From a virus, in the IMG/VR virus record IMGVR_UViG_3300025093_000044, positions 1 through 42,841 of that record: 42,841 nt of DNA. One strand, written 5' to 3'. Of the stretch, positions 5,249 through 14,141 are shown piece by piece. Within the stretch, counting starts at the first letter, position 1; each line of letters opens with the position of its first letter. A program made the translations under genes and the position numbers. The notes beneath the pieces are model-generated. The model had not been told where the DNA came from and made no database searches. It was given only the letters and a program-made list of their open reading frames with translations.

Positions 5249-7378
5249 ATGTCTGTACTTATAGATATAGATGGTTATGAAACTAAAGGGATTAAGATCG
5301 ACCCTAACGGCACAGAGGGAGATCACTTCGAATCGAGTGGGCTACTTATTGTGCTACCAAAAAAACCAAAGCGATCTGAAATACTCTTCCATGAAGAGCC
5401 AAAGGAGTTGCAGCTGTGGAGGCGCTTGCCTATGCCCGAAGAACTGCAAAGGATTCGAAGTATGGATGAGTGGTTCGAGAAGCCTGCCGAGTTTCGGTCA
5501 AAGTTTCGTGTATACATCGAGAAAGAGTTTCAACGCAGGAGGAACGGCGTTTGGTTTTACAACAATGGGGTCCCTACGTATATTACAGGGAGACACTATA
5601 TGTTTCTACAATGGTCTAAAATTGATATCGGATACCCATCATACCTCGCTTTCCAAAGAGAAATCTTTCTCCACATGGCTGCTTGCGAAACTGATCCCCG
5701 TTGTTTCGGTCAGTTATATACTAAGTGTCGTCGTTCTGGCTACACTAATATATGCTCTGCTGTCCTTGTGGACGAAGCTAGTCAAGTTAAAGAGAAGTTG
5801 TTGGGGATTCAGTCAAAGACTGGTAAAGATGCTCAGGAAAACATCTTCATGAAAAAAGTAGTCTCTATTTTTAGAGGCTACCCTTTCTTCTTCAAGCCCA
5901 TCCAGGACGGTACCACGAACCCACGTATGGAGCTGGCTTTCCGTGAGCCATCAAAAAGAATTACGAAAAACAACAAGACGTCTTACCGAGGTGACGCACT
6001 CAACACAGTCATCAACTGGAAGAACACAACTAATAACGCATATGATGGTGAGAAGCTGCATATGCTTTACTTGGACGAGGCAGGCAAGTGGGAGAAACCC
6101 ACAGACATTCGTGAAGCTTGGAGGATAGAAAGGACTTGCTTGATCGTAGGTAAAAGAATTGTCGGTAAGGCAATTGTTGGCTCTACTGTCAACCCTATGA
6201 ACAAAGGCGGTAAAGAGTATAAAGGTTTGTGGAATGATTCAGATCCTAATCAGAGAAACGCCAACGGAAGAACTAGGTCGGGTCTTTACAGAATATTTAT
6301 TCCTGCATACGAAGCGCTAGAAGGTTTCTTTGACCAGTATGGAAATGCTGTAGTTGAAGACCCTTCCCAAACCGTACACATACATGGTGACGTAATAGGT
6401 ATCGATGGTGAGGTCATTGATTTGGGTAGTAAGTCTTATTTAAAAAATGAGAGAAAGTCTTTCAAGGATGACCCCTCTGAACTTAACGAGATAACTAGGC
6501 AGTTTCCTTTTACCGAAGACGAAGCCTTCAGGGACAGCATTGAGGGCAGCCTTTTCAACATAGGTAAGATTTATCAGCAGATAGAACATAACGACGAGTT
6601 ATTCCCAAATCCTGTAGTTACAGGGAACTTTACTTGGAAAGAAAAAGATAAAGAGGTGGTGTTCTCTCCCACCCCTAACGGTAGGTTCAAGGTATGCTGG
6701 ATGCCAGATCCAGACGAAAGAAATATATCTAAACTGGACAGAGGTAAAAGAGTTCCGCCTTTCCCTGAATATGGCTGTGGTGGGGTTGACTCTTACGACC
6801 TAGATGCTACTGTAGACAACAGAGGCTCTAAAGGTGCGCTCCACATGTACAACAAGTTTTCTATGAATCGCCCCTCAAACATGTTTGTTGTAGAATATGC
6901 TTCACGCCCAGATCTAGCCAGTATATTTTATGAGGACGTCTTGATGTGTGCTTTCTACTACGGATACCCTTTGCTTGTAGAGAACAACAAGTATGGTATT
7001 GTGAGATACTTTGAGTCAAGGGGTTACGACGGTTACTTGATGGACAGACCTAAGCATCTGCTTAGTACTTCTTCACACACAAATGTGAAAACAAAAGGGA
7101 TTCCATCTAACTCTCAGGACGTAATACAGGCTCACGCTCAATCTATAGAGAAGTATATCCATGAACACGTTGGAGTAAACTATGAAACTGGCGAAGTGGG
7201 AAAGATGTATTTTAACACAACGTTAGAGGACTGGATAGGATTTAAGATAGATAAGAGAACTAAATATGACTTGACTATTAGTTCTGGTTTAGCACTTTTG
7301 GGTTGCCAAAAACAAAAACAAAAAAAGAGATCTAATTTTGATGACCGTGTGTTTTTTAGAAAATATAAGGTCAATTAA
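5249..7378 (+). CDS. terL: Terminase large subunit
   Basis: 709 aa from ATG 5249; a GTG at 5231 lies inside tRNA-Arg and is unlikely. The ATPase has a deviant Walker A, K159-CRRSGYT, with the lysine at the start of the loop as in several phage terminases. GIQSKTGKDAQ follows, then Walker B LYLDEAGKW (Asp276-Glu277) and a VGSTVNP coupling motif (about 310-316). The RNase H-like nuclease has Asp514 in GGVDSYDLD, Glu578 in LLVENN and Asp674 in KYDLTIS, the expected acidic triad. The enzyme translocates DNA into proheads through the portal and cuts it. The size of about 700 aa and motif style recall terminases of crAss-like and related Bacteroidota phages. Confidence 0.92.
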   Translation: MSVLIDIDGYETKGIKIDPNGTEGDHFESSGLLIVLPKKPKRSEILFHEEPKELQLWRRLPMPEELQRIRSMDEWFEKPAEFRSKFRVYIEKEFQRRRNGVWFYNNGVPTYITGRHYMFLQWSKIDIGYPSYLAFQREIFLHMAACETDPRCFGQLYTKCRRSGYTNICSAVLVDEASQVKEKLLGIQSKTGKDAQENIFMKKVVSIFRGYPFFFKPIQDGTTNPRMELAFREPSKRITKNNKTSYRGDALNTVINWKNTTNNAYDGEKLHMLYLDEAGKWEKPTDIREAWRIERTCLIVGKRIVGKAIVGSTVNPMNKGGKEYKGLWNDSDPNQRNANGRTRSGLYRIFIPAYEALEGFFDQYGNAVVEDPSQTVHIHGDVIGIDGEVIDLGSKSYLKNERKSFKDDPSELNEITRQFPFTEDEAFRDSIEGSLFNIGKIYQQIEHNDELFPNPVVTGNFTWKEKDKEVVFSPTPNGRFKVCWMPDPDERNISKLDRGKRVPPFPEYGCGGVDSYDLDATVDNRGSKGALHMYNKFSMNRPSNMFVVEYASRPDLASIFYEDVLMCAFYYGYPLLVENNKYGIVRYFESRGYDGYLMDRPKHLLSTSSHTNVKTKGIPSNSQDVIQAHAQSIEKYIHEHVGVNYETGEVGKMYFNTTLEDWIGFKIDKRTKYDLTISSGLALLGCQKQKQKKRSNFDDRVFFRKYKVN

Positions 7379-7386
7379 CGATTTGC

Positions 7387-7394
7387 TATATTTG
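7387..7394 (+). promoter_or_regulatory. -7 box TATATTTG before the portal gene
   Basis: TATATTTG, 29 nt before the portal ATG, in the 45-bp gap after terL. No TTG is present at the proper -33 distance. An A-rich stretch (TTTAAAAAAAT) directly precedes the ATG in place of a Shine-Dalgarno site. Confidence 0.5.
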
Positions 7395-7423
7395 CAAACA
7401 AGCTTACTGGGCTTTAAAAAAAT

Positions 7424-9871
7424 ATGAATTATAAAAACGACAACAAAAAAGGCTCGTTTCCCGATCCGTTAGCAAGCACTGAAACGAAAAACAGTAAGGC
7501 TTACGGGATTGCATACGCAAAAGCGATGGAGTCTCAGTGGGGCAAAATGACTAGCTCTACCTCCCTCTACGGAAAAAGAAATGTTGTTTTCGAAAGAAGT
7601 AGGGATTACGCTAACGGTAATCAAGACACCAACATATACAAGAAGCTTCTTCGGTCTTTAAATCCGAATGATGGTGATGGCAGCTTGATGAATCTGGATT
7701 ATACGCCAGTTCCTATCCTTCCAAAGTTTGTTCGTGTCGTTGTAAACAAAATCCTTTCTAGAAATCCGTATCCCAACCTTGAGGCTGTAGATCCGCTTTC
7801 TTCTTCTGAGAAAGACAAAAAGAAAAGAAGAGTAGAGGTACAGATTCAAGCGAAGGAAAAGCTTAAGGCTCTAAAAGAAAAAAGCGGGCTGGTCCTCGAC
7901 ATTGACCCTGATGAGTTGCCAGATTCTATAGAAGAGTCAGAAATATTCTTGGGCACAAACACCAAGACTGATGCTGAAGTAGCAGCTCAGATTGGAACTA
8001 ATATGACTCTTTCCTGGAATAACTTCACCGATAATATTTTTAGACGGTGTGTTAACGACTTGGTTTCTTTGGGTATGGCTGTCGTGCAGAGGACCAATGA
8101 TCCTAACGAAGGAATCAAAACTAATTACGTTGACCCGACCAAGTTCATTCATAGCTACACAGAAGATCCTACGTTCCAGGATTTAATTTATGCTGGTCAC
8201 ATTAAGACGGTATCCATACAAGAGCTAAAAAGGTTAGCTGGTCATGAACTAGAAGAGCACGACTTTGAAAAGATAGCTAAGACTGTAAGCGGGAAGTACG
8301 GTAATGATTCTAGTGCATTAAACAAGACCTCTTACAACAATCGACTTATGCGCCAGGAGTATGGGTACGATGAGTATATGGTTAATATATTGGATTTTGA
8401 ATTCATCTCTGTTGACTGCATTCATTTTGAGGAAAAGGAGAACAGGTTCGGAAACGTAAACTTCTTTATGAAGGGTTTCAACTATGAGCCCAAACAAGGG
8501 AGCGTATTTCAAAGAAAGCCTAGTAAGATGGAGATCGCCACTGTATATGGCGGTAGTTACATTTTGGGTGGTGCTGATATGATATTCAACTATGGGATGA
8601 GCAAGAATATCCCTAAGAATATTCATGACATATCTAAGTGCAGACTTTCTTATTCTGTAGTTGCGACAAACATCCGCAACATGATGCCAAAGTCTTTGGT
8701 AGATAGTTGCACGGGTTTTGCTGATATGTTGCAGTTGACTCACTTGAAGTTGCAGCAGGCTATTGCAAAGGCCAAGCCTGACGGATTGATTATTGATATC
8801 GAGGGCTTAGAAAACGTACAGCTTGGAAAGGGCGGTGAGTTGCAACCTCTGGATCTTCACGATATCTACGAACAGACTGGTGTCTTCTACTACAGAAGCA
8901 AGAACCCAGAAGGTGGGTTCCAGAATCCTCCTGTACGAGAAATCGGAAACAGCATCCGCAACATCAATGAATTGATTGGATTGTACAATCATTACCTCCG
9001 CATGATTCGTGACACTACGGGCATTAATGAGATGATGGATGCTTCTACCCCTAAGGGTGATACACTTGTGGGTGTTCAGCAACAAGCTATAGCGGCTGGA
9101 AACAATGCTATATACGATATCACTAATGCCTCTATGGTGTTGTTTAAATATGTGTGCGAAGACATAGTGAAGTGCATACAGATACTTCCTTCTGAGTCTG
9201 TCTTGTATCGGGTTTATGAGAACGCTATTGGAAAAGAAAACATGTCTGTCCTTTCTTCGTTTAGTAACTTGCCGATGTACAACTTCGGCGTTCAGGTAGT
9301 CAAAGAAATGGAAGACAAAGACAAAGCATACTTAGAGCAGAACATACAAATTTCTTTGCAGCAAAAAGAAATAGACATAGAAGATGCTATAGCTATTCGC
9401 AACATAAAGGATGTGAATCAAGCTGAGCGTTTGCTTGTGATCCGAAGGAAAAAGAGAATCGCTTCTCAACAACAGATCGCTGCGCAAAATTCTCAGTTCC
9501 AGGCTCAGCAAGCTCAGGCTTCTGCTCAGGCTGCTTCTCAAGCCAGGATGCAAGAGATGCAGATGGAGGCAGAGATAGACGCTCAAAAGATGCAGCTTAA
9601 AACTCAGTTAGAGTCGCAGCTTGAACAGATACGTCATCAGTTTAGAAAAGAGATTGAGATAATTAAAGCTCAGGCGACTCTTGGATTCAAGACTGACGAT
9701 CAAGAGTTTAAAGAAAAGATCGAAGTTCTCAAGGAGAACAGAAAGGACGAAAGGATAGATAAGCAGGCGGAGAAGCAGAGCAAGCTTATATCTCAACGTC
9801 AGGGAAAGAGAGGTGAAATCACGGAGGGCTCGGATATACCAGTAAATATTACAAACACACTATTAGGTTGA
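7424..9871 (+). CDS. Portal protein
   Basis: 815 aa directly after terL and of the size of portals in large short-tailed Bacteroidota phages. The N-terminal third contains YTPVPILPKFVRVVVNKILS, typical of the portal wing/stem approach, and the middle (about 190-470) has mixed helical segments. The C-terminal 190 residues form a long Gln/Ala/Lys/Glu coiled coil (about 682-790; for example QAQQAQASAQAASQARMQEM), consistent with a barrel or crown reaching into the capsid. Twelve copies would form the DNA-entry ring and bind TerL and the adaptor proteins. Assignment rests on position, length and architecture. Confidence 0.8.
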   Translation: MNYKNDNKKGSFPDPLASTETKNSKAYGIAYAKAMESQWGKMTSSTSLYGKRNVVFERSRDYANGNQDTNIYKKLLRSLNPNDGDGSLMNLDYTPVPILPKFVRVVVNKILSRNPYPNLEAVDPLSSSEKDKKKRRVEVQIQAKEKLKALKEKSGLVLDIDPDELPDSIEESEIFLGTNTKTDAEVAAQIGTNMTLSWNNFTDNIFRRCVNDLVSLGMAVVQRTNDPNEGIKTNYVDPTKFIHSYTEDPTFQDLIYAGHIKTVSIQELKRLAGHELEEHDFEKIAKTVSGKYGNDSSALNKTSYNNRLMRQEYGYDEYMVNILDFEFISVDCIHFEEKENRFGNVNFFMKGFNYEPKQGSVFQRKPSKMEIATVYGGSYILGGADMIFNYGMSKNIPKNIHDISKCRLSYSVVATNIRNMMPKSLVDSCTGFADMLQLTHLKLQQAIAKAKPDGLIIDIEGLENVQLGKGGELQPLDLHDIYEQTGVFYYRSKNPEGGFQNPPVREIGNSIRNINELIGLYNHYLRMIRDTTGINEMMDASTPKGDTLVGVQQQAIAAGNNAIYDITNASMVLFKYVCEDIVKCIQILPSESVLYRVYENAIGKENMSVLSSFSNLPMYNFGVQVVKEMEDKDKAYLEQNIQISLQQKEIDIEDAIAIRNIKDVNQAERLLVIRRKKRIASQQQIAAQNSQFQAQQAQASAQAASQARMQEMQMEAEIDAQKMQLKTQLESQLEQIRHQFRKEIEIIKAQATLGFKTDDQEFKEKIEVLKENRKDERIDKQAEKQSKLISQRQGKRGEITEGSDIPVNITNTLLG

Positions 9872-9872
9872 T

Positions 9873-10325
9873 ATGGCAAGTAGCGTAAACTTAGATGTAG
9901 CAGAACAATTAGATATTACTTGCAGAAGAGGTGATACGTTTTCTCTTACGTTGACTTTAAAAGACTCTAGTGGCACTGCTTTACAGTTATCTACTTTGGG
10001 TTATGAGTTTTTGATGGATGTGAAAACATCTGCTCAAAGAACTAGGTCTGGGGTCTCTGAGAGAGAAGTTATTGCATCTAGCACTTTGTCGTCTTCTCAA
10101 GCAGATGCTAAACAACTTAGCGAGAGTCAAAAGGGTAAGCTGAGCACAGGCTTTGAGTTTACAGATATTACTGATAGCGGAACTGTAAAAGTTACTGCAT
10201 CTGCTGATACGATGGCAAATCTTCCTGTCGGTATATTTAGTTACGATATCCAGCAAAAAGTAGGTGATGTCGTTACAACTATTCTTAGAGGTTCATTTAC
10301 TGTAAACGAAGATATCTCTAGGTAA
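9873..10325 (+). CDS. BppU-like N-domain structural protein
   Basis: 150 aa, all-beta. It opens with [20 protein letters not shown], has a middle turn [12 protein letters not shown], and ends with [18 protein letters not shown] and [13 protein letters not shown]. This order matches the beta-sandwich N-terminal domain of baseplate/receptor-binding attachment proteins (BppU-like N domain), which anchors fibres to the tail. It lies 1 nt after the portal gene and 1 nt before the collagen-like fibre gene, supporting a role in mounting that fibre. Confidence 0.65.
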   Translation: MASSVNLDVAEQLDITCRRGDTFSLTLTLKDSSGTALQLSTLGYEFLMDVKTSAQRTRSGVSEREVIASSTLSSSQADAKQLSESQKGKLSTGFEFTDITDSGTVKVTASADTMANLPVGIFSYDIQQKVGDVVTTILRGSFTVNEDISR

Positions 10326-10326
10326 T

Positions 10327-12675
10327 ATGGCTATAACAGTTACAGCAGCATCAGGTAGCACTTCGGTAACAGTTACAGCTCCAACCTCTAGCTCTGTAAC
10401 GGTTACAGAAAAGGGTATTAAGGGCGACAAAGGCGACACTGGAGATACAGGAGCCACGGGTGCAACTGGCCCCGCAGGTCCTACTGGCGCCACAGGCGCT
10501 ACAGGCGCTACAGGTGCTCAGGGTCCGCAAGGAATCCAGGGCCCAGCGGGTAATGATGGGGCTGATGGAGGAACAAACATTGTTTCTGATACATCGCCCC
10601 AGCTAGGTGGCAACCTTGATGTAAACGGAAATGATATTGTTAGCACTTCTAACGGCGACATAGATCTTGATCCTAACGGCACGGGTAAGGTTGTATTTAA
10701 AGGCAACTCTGACAAGGGTGCTGGTCAGTTTGTTTTAAACTGTGAGCAGAACACTCATGGCATTGTAATTAAGGGACCGCCCCACTCCGCAGGAGCTTCT
10801 TACACTTTGACGCTTCCAAACACAGATGGAAGTGCAAATCAAGTTTTGAAGACTGACGGCAGCGGCAACTTAGACTGGGTTGCCCAAACTACAGATACCA
10901 ACACTCAAAACACAACCACGCTATCTTTTGTAGATAGCTCTAATGACATCATTCTTAGAAACACTACGGGTGGTGCGGGTTCTGGAACTGACGACATCAA
11001 GTTTGTAGCTGGATCTAATATAACCCTGACTCACACAGATGCAGACAATATTACGATAGCGTCTACAGACACTAATACTCAGCTCTCTACTGAGCAAGTT
11101 CAAGATATAGCTGGACCCTTAGTCGCTACTGGCGGAACAAAAACAGGCATTGCCGTTACGTATGATGACGCTAATGGCAATATGGATTTTGTCGTTGCCT
11201 CTGACTTGAATACGTCAGGCAACGCTGGTACAGCTACAGCACTTGCCACGGCAAGAGCAATCAATGGGGTGGATTTTGACGGGACCGCTGCAATTACTGT
11301 TCCCGCTGCTGGGTCTACCCTAACTGATACTGTACCAGTTTCAAAGGGCGGAACCAACGCAACTTCGTTTACAGACAAAGCTGTAATCATTACGCAGGAT
11401 AGCGGAACAGACACGCTAGCTGCTGCGGCCATGACTACAAATGGGTCGTTACTTATAGGCGGTAGTAGCGGTCCAGCAGTTGGCACCCTTACGGCTGGTA
11501 GTAACATTACCATTACAAACGCCGATGGTGCAATTACTATTGCTGCCGCAGGTGGTGGAGGTAGTGGTGACGGGGATATTGAGGGTGTTACCGCAGGCAC
11601 TGGTCTTTCTGGTGGTGGCGATTCGGGTAGCGTAACCCTAAATGTAGAGGCCGCACAAACAGGCATCACCTCTGTAGTAAACTCTAGCTTAGAGATCGGT
11701 AGAGATGCCGATAACAGAATCAAGTTTAGCACTGATAACCAGATTATATTTAGGGTTAGCGGAGGTGACGGAATCACCATGAAGGCTTCGGGTGAGATAG
11801 AAGCTACTAAGTTTGACGGGGCTCTTGAGGGGAATGCTGATACAGCGACAGCTTTGGCTTCTGCTGTAAACATTGGGGGTGTTAGCTTTGACGGCTCAGG
11901 CAACATAGACTTGCCAGGTGTAAATAGTGGGGGTAATCAGGATACCTCTGGTAACGCTGCTACTGCGACAGCATTGGCTACGGCTAGAAATATTGGAGGT
12001 GTTAGTTTTGACGGCACTGGCAATATAGACCTGCCAGGTGTAAATAGCGCAGGAAACCAGAATACTTCAGGTACGGCTGCTATTGCCACTACGGTTACAG
12101 TAACCGACAATGAAAGCACTGACGAAGAAAACGTAATAACCTTTGTTGCTGGAGCAGCAGGAAGCGGTAACGTGGGGTTAGAGGCAGATGGAGATTTAAC
12201 GTACAATCCTTCTACAGGCACTGTAACTGCACCTCGATTAAGCGTTACCGAAAATAAATTTACTAAAACATCAAACACTGATCATAGTCGTCAAGGTGAT
12301 GTAGTATTCTTTGGTGGAACTACTAGTATGACCAGAGGGGATCTTTACTATTTTAATTCTTCTGGAAACTGGGCTCAAGCAGATGCTGACGCAGTTGCTA
12401 CTTCTGGTCCTTGTTTGTTGGCTATAGCCCAGGGGACAGCTTCAGACACGGATGGAATGTTATTGAGAGGTATATACACCATGGACTCTAATGCTATTGA
12501 CGGGACAGAAGCAACTGGAGATGAACTGTATGTAAGCACTACCGCAGGTCACGTAACAAACACAGCTCCATCTGGTAATGGAGATATCGTCAGAATTATT
12601 GGGTATTGTTTGGATGGAACCAACGGACAGATTTGGTTTAATCCTTCTAGTGACTTCATTGAGATTACCGCCTAA
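10327..12675 (+). CDS. Collagen-like tail fibre with 40-residue repeats
   Basis: 782 aa. The N-terminal 29 residues are Val/Thr beta-repeats ([16 protein letters not shown]). Residues 30-80 are 17 uninterrupted Gly-X-Y triplets ([20 protein letters not shown]...), predicted to form a collagen triple helix. The shaft is Thr/Asp/Asn/Gly-rich beta structure with at least three NAxTATALA...[17 protein letters not shown] modules. Two of these are consecutive with an exact 120-bp period (11821-12060). The C-terminal 130 residues ([14 protein letters not shown]... GIYTMDSN... [10 protein letters not shown]) form a compact beta domain, probably the tip. As a homotrimer it would serve in host recognition. 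The stop overlaps the next ATG by 1 nt. Confidence 0.8.
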   Translation: MAITVTAASGSTSVTVTAPTSSSVTVTEKGIKGDKGDTGDTGATGATGPAGPTGATGATGATGAQGPQGIQGPAGNDGADGGTNIVSDTSPQLGGNLDVNGNDIVSTSNGDIDLDPNGTGKVVFKGNSDKGAGQFVLNCEQNTHGIVIKGPPHSAGASYTLTLPNTDGSANQVLKTDGSGNLDWVAQTTDTNTQNTTTLSFVDSSNDIILRNTTGGAGSGTDDIKFVAGSNITLTHTDADNITIASTDTNTQLSTEQVQDIAGPLVATGGTKTGIAVTYDDANGNMDFVVASDLNTSGNAGTATALATARAINGVDFDGTAAITVPAAGSTLTDTVPVSKGGTNATSFTDKAVIITQDSGTDTLAAAAMTTNGSLLIGGSSGPAVGTLTAGSNITITNADGAITIAAAGGGGSGDGDIEGVTAGTGLSGGGDSGSVTLNVEAAQTGITSVVNSSLEIGRDADNRIKFSTDNQIIFRVSGGDGITMKASGEIEATKFDGALEGNADTATALASAVNIGGVSFDGSGNIDLPGVNSGGNQDTSGNAATATALATARNIGGVSFDGTGNIDLPGVNSAGNQNTSGTAAIATTVTVTDNESTDEENVITFVAGAAGSGNVGLEADGDLTYNPSTGTVTAPRLSVTENKFTKTSNTDHSRQGDVVFFGGTTSMTRGDLYYFNSSGNWAQADADAVATSGPCLLAIAQGTASDTDGMLLRGIYTMDSNAIDGTEATGDELYVSTTAGHVTNTAPSGNGDIVRIIGYCLDGTNGQIWFNPSSDFIEITA
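11821..12060 (+). repeat. Tandem 120-bp coding repeat in the fibre gene
   Basis: Two adjacent 120-bp units (11821-11940 and 11941-12060) encode variants of the same 40-aa module ending in [20 protein letters not shown] / [21 protein letters not shown] diverged third copy starts near 11221 ([20 protein letters not shown]). Such repeats can expand, contract or recombine. Confidence 0.7.
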
Positions 12676-13505
12676 TGTCTGTAAGTAAGGTAAACGCTAT
12701 AGCACTTTCTTCTGTATCAAAGATTGATGATGTAGCAAAAGCAAGCATAGCAAAACTTTCTAGTGTCACAGTTCCTGCTGCTTCTCCGTCAGGAATAGTA
12801 ACTTCCAATCTTGTTCACCATTACGACGCTTCTTTGACTGGTGGTGCAACTTCTACGCAGCTTGTTGATCAAGGATCAGGCGGTTATAACTTAACATATC
12901 GCAATGGCGTAGTACAACCAACGGGCGGTAGCGTGTGGGTTGCATTTGATGGAACGAACGACTACACAGGTACTTTAAATTCAACTCCTAGTACTATGGT
13001 TCCTGTTGACTTGTCTGATTCTTACACTTGGTCAGCATTCTATGACCACGACTCAAAAAATGGATCGCAGTGTCTTTTTGGCTCTTTTGAGCGATATGGC
13101 GATTACACATTTGTCGGTTTGTACATAAGTTACAGTACTACAAACTCTAATTACAGCGTAACGGCTGCGGCACGTCACAATAACAGTCATTCTCAATACT
13201 GGAGGGCTAGCGGTTTGACAGCAAATCCAGCGCAAGCTACTTTTACTCATGATGGAAGCAGAACAGCATCTGGTGGAACGATATACATTAATGGGGTGGC
13301 CCAAACGACTTCATTAGTTGTTAATGCAGGAAGCGGAAGTAATTCTGTAAACTATTCTGGTGCAACTTTTGGTCAGGGAGCAGATGACAACCAGCTTTAT
13401 TTTTACGACGGCTTAATAGGCGAATGTCTTATGTACGACGCAGAGCTAACTGCCTCTGAGGTTCTTCAAAATTATAACGCAAGTAAAACAAAACACGGAC
13501 TCTGA
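12675..13505 (+). CDS. LamG/concanavalin-like lectin-domain virion protein
   Basis: 276 aa. A helical/linker N-terminus (about 1-45) is followed by a LamG-type jelly roll: LVHHYDASL (start strand), SVWVAFDGTNDY, YTWSAFYDHDSK, TFTHDGSRTASGGTIYINGV, and LYFYDGLIGECLMYDAELTA, ending EVLQNYNASKTKHG. The 'YINGV... IGE..iYd.eLt..Ev..NY' signature is typical of LamG-like fibre domains that bind carbohydrate. It is translationally coupled to both neighbours (TAATG and TGATG overlaps), so it is probably a tail-tip adhesin working with the collagen-like fibre. Confidence 0.75.
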   Translation: MSVSKVNAIALSSVSKIDDVAKASIAKLSSVTVPAASPSGIVTSNLVHHYDASLTGGATSTQLVDQGSGGYNLTYRNGVVQPTGGSVWVAFDGTNDYTGTLNSTPSTMVPVDLSDSYTWSAFYDHDSKNGSQCLFGSFERYGDYTFVGLYISYSTTNSNYSVTAAARHNNSHSQYWRASGLTANPAQATFTHDGSRTASGGTIYINGVAQTTSLVVNAGSGSNSVNYSGATFGQGADDNQLYFYDGLIGECLMYDAELTASEVLQNYNASKTKHGL

Positions 13506-13768
13506 TGGCTCACGATAATAGAAAATACGTAGTATTTGACCTCACAGAGGTAGACACTATCGACTTCTCAGAAGTCATGGAGACATCAGCAGATACGCTG
13601 AGAAAGAACTTAGCAGAGACGCAGAGCTTCGTTAAATATGAAGGGGACCAACCCGTTTCTGTTGCGGCTTTGACTACAAAATCACAGCCATATACTCATG
13701 AAGAAATTATTAATCTGTTGAATGGGGACGACTGGAATGATTCCAACGAACCCACTGCTTTAGTGTAA
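13505..13768 (+). CDS. Small acidic protein of unknown function
   Basis: 87 aa. It begins with a beta-like segment, NRKYVVFDLTEVDTIDFSEV, then a helical TSADTLRKNLAETQSFVKYE stretch, and ends in a helix (THEEIINLLNG) and an acidic tail. It has no recognised catalytic motif. As the last gene of the fibre operon and coupled to the LamG gene by a 1-nt overlap, it could be a fibre assembly helper or minor virion protein; this is guilt by association only. Confidence 0.6.
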   Translation: MAHDNRKYVVFDLTEVDTIDFSEVMETSADTLRKNLAETQSFVKYEGDQPVSVAALTTKSQPYTHEEIINLLNGDDWNDSNEPTALV

Positions 13769-13835
13769 TATTTATTGCAATACGAGACGGCGGTGCTGCC
13801 CAGTATGGCGTCAAATCATAACTTTTTATTTTTAT

Positions 13836-13843
13836 TATCTTTG
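13836..13843 (+). promoter_or_regulatory. -7 box TATCTTTG, 4 nt before ATG 13848
   Basis: TATCTTTG within an A/T-rich stretch, ending exactly four bases before the ATG. No TTG at -33. It is the only visible promoter for the run of genes 13848-20326, including the T9SS cargo and outer-membrane genes. Confidence 0.6.
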
Positions 13844-13847
13844 CTAA

Positions 13848-14141
13848 ATGTCTTTGACTAAAAGCGAAAAAGCAAAGTTAAAACGCTACGGACTTTCTGG
13901 CTTGAATAAGCCGAAGAGAACTTCTGGCGGAAAGAAATCACACGTTGTTGCCGTTCGAGTAGGTGGTAAAATTAAGATCATTCGCTTTGGTCAAAAGGGA
14001 GCTAAAACCGCTGGTAAGCCCAAGCCAGGAGAAAGCGCTCGCATGAAAGCGAAGCGCAAGTCATTCAAGGCTCGACACAGAAAGAACATTGCCAAGGGAC
14101 CATCCAGTGCTGCATACTGGGCAAACAAAGTGAAATGGTAA
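13848..14141 (+). CDS. Basic conserved-type phage protein (RKSFKARH motif)
   Basis: 97 aa, strongly basic. Motifs in order: MSLTKSEKAKLKRYGLSGLN, KIKIIRFGQKGAKTAG, GESARMKAKRKSFKARHRKN, and SSAAYWANKVKW. The last two resemble a small phage protein family carrying RKSFKARH plus a terminal AAYWA.KVKW; I recall it as a family of unknown function. A beta-hairpin followed by Lys/Arg helices suggests nucleic-acid binding or virion packing. It is the first gene after the 13836 promoter and overlaps the T9SS gene by 7 nt. Confidence 0.65.
   Translation: MSLTKSEKAKLKRYGLSGLNKPKRTSGGKKSHVVAVRVGGKIKIIRFGQKGAKTAGKPKPGESARMKAKRKSFKARHRKNIAKGPSSAAYWANKVKW

Noticed and set aside
11100-11906. A 268-codon open frame on the minus strand
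   Set aside because: It lies entirely antisense to the collagen-like fibre gene. Its Pro/Val/Ser-rich product is what the reverse complement of Thr/Ala/Gly/Asp repeats gives. No promoter or independent motif was found.
13769-13835. Terminator between the fibre operon and the 13836 promoter
   Set aside because: GGCG-GTGC-TGCC is only a 4-bp stem with a G-U pair and is not directly followed by a T-run.
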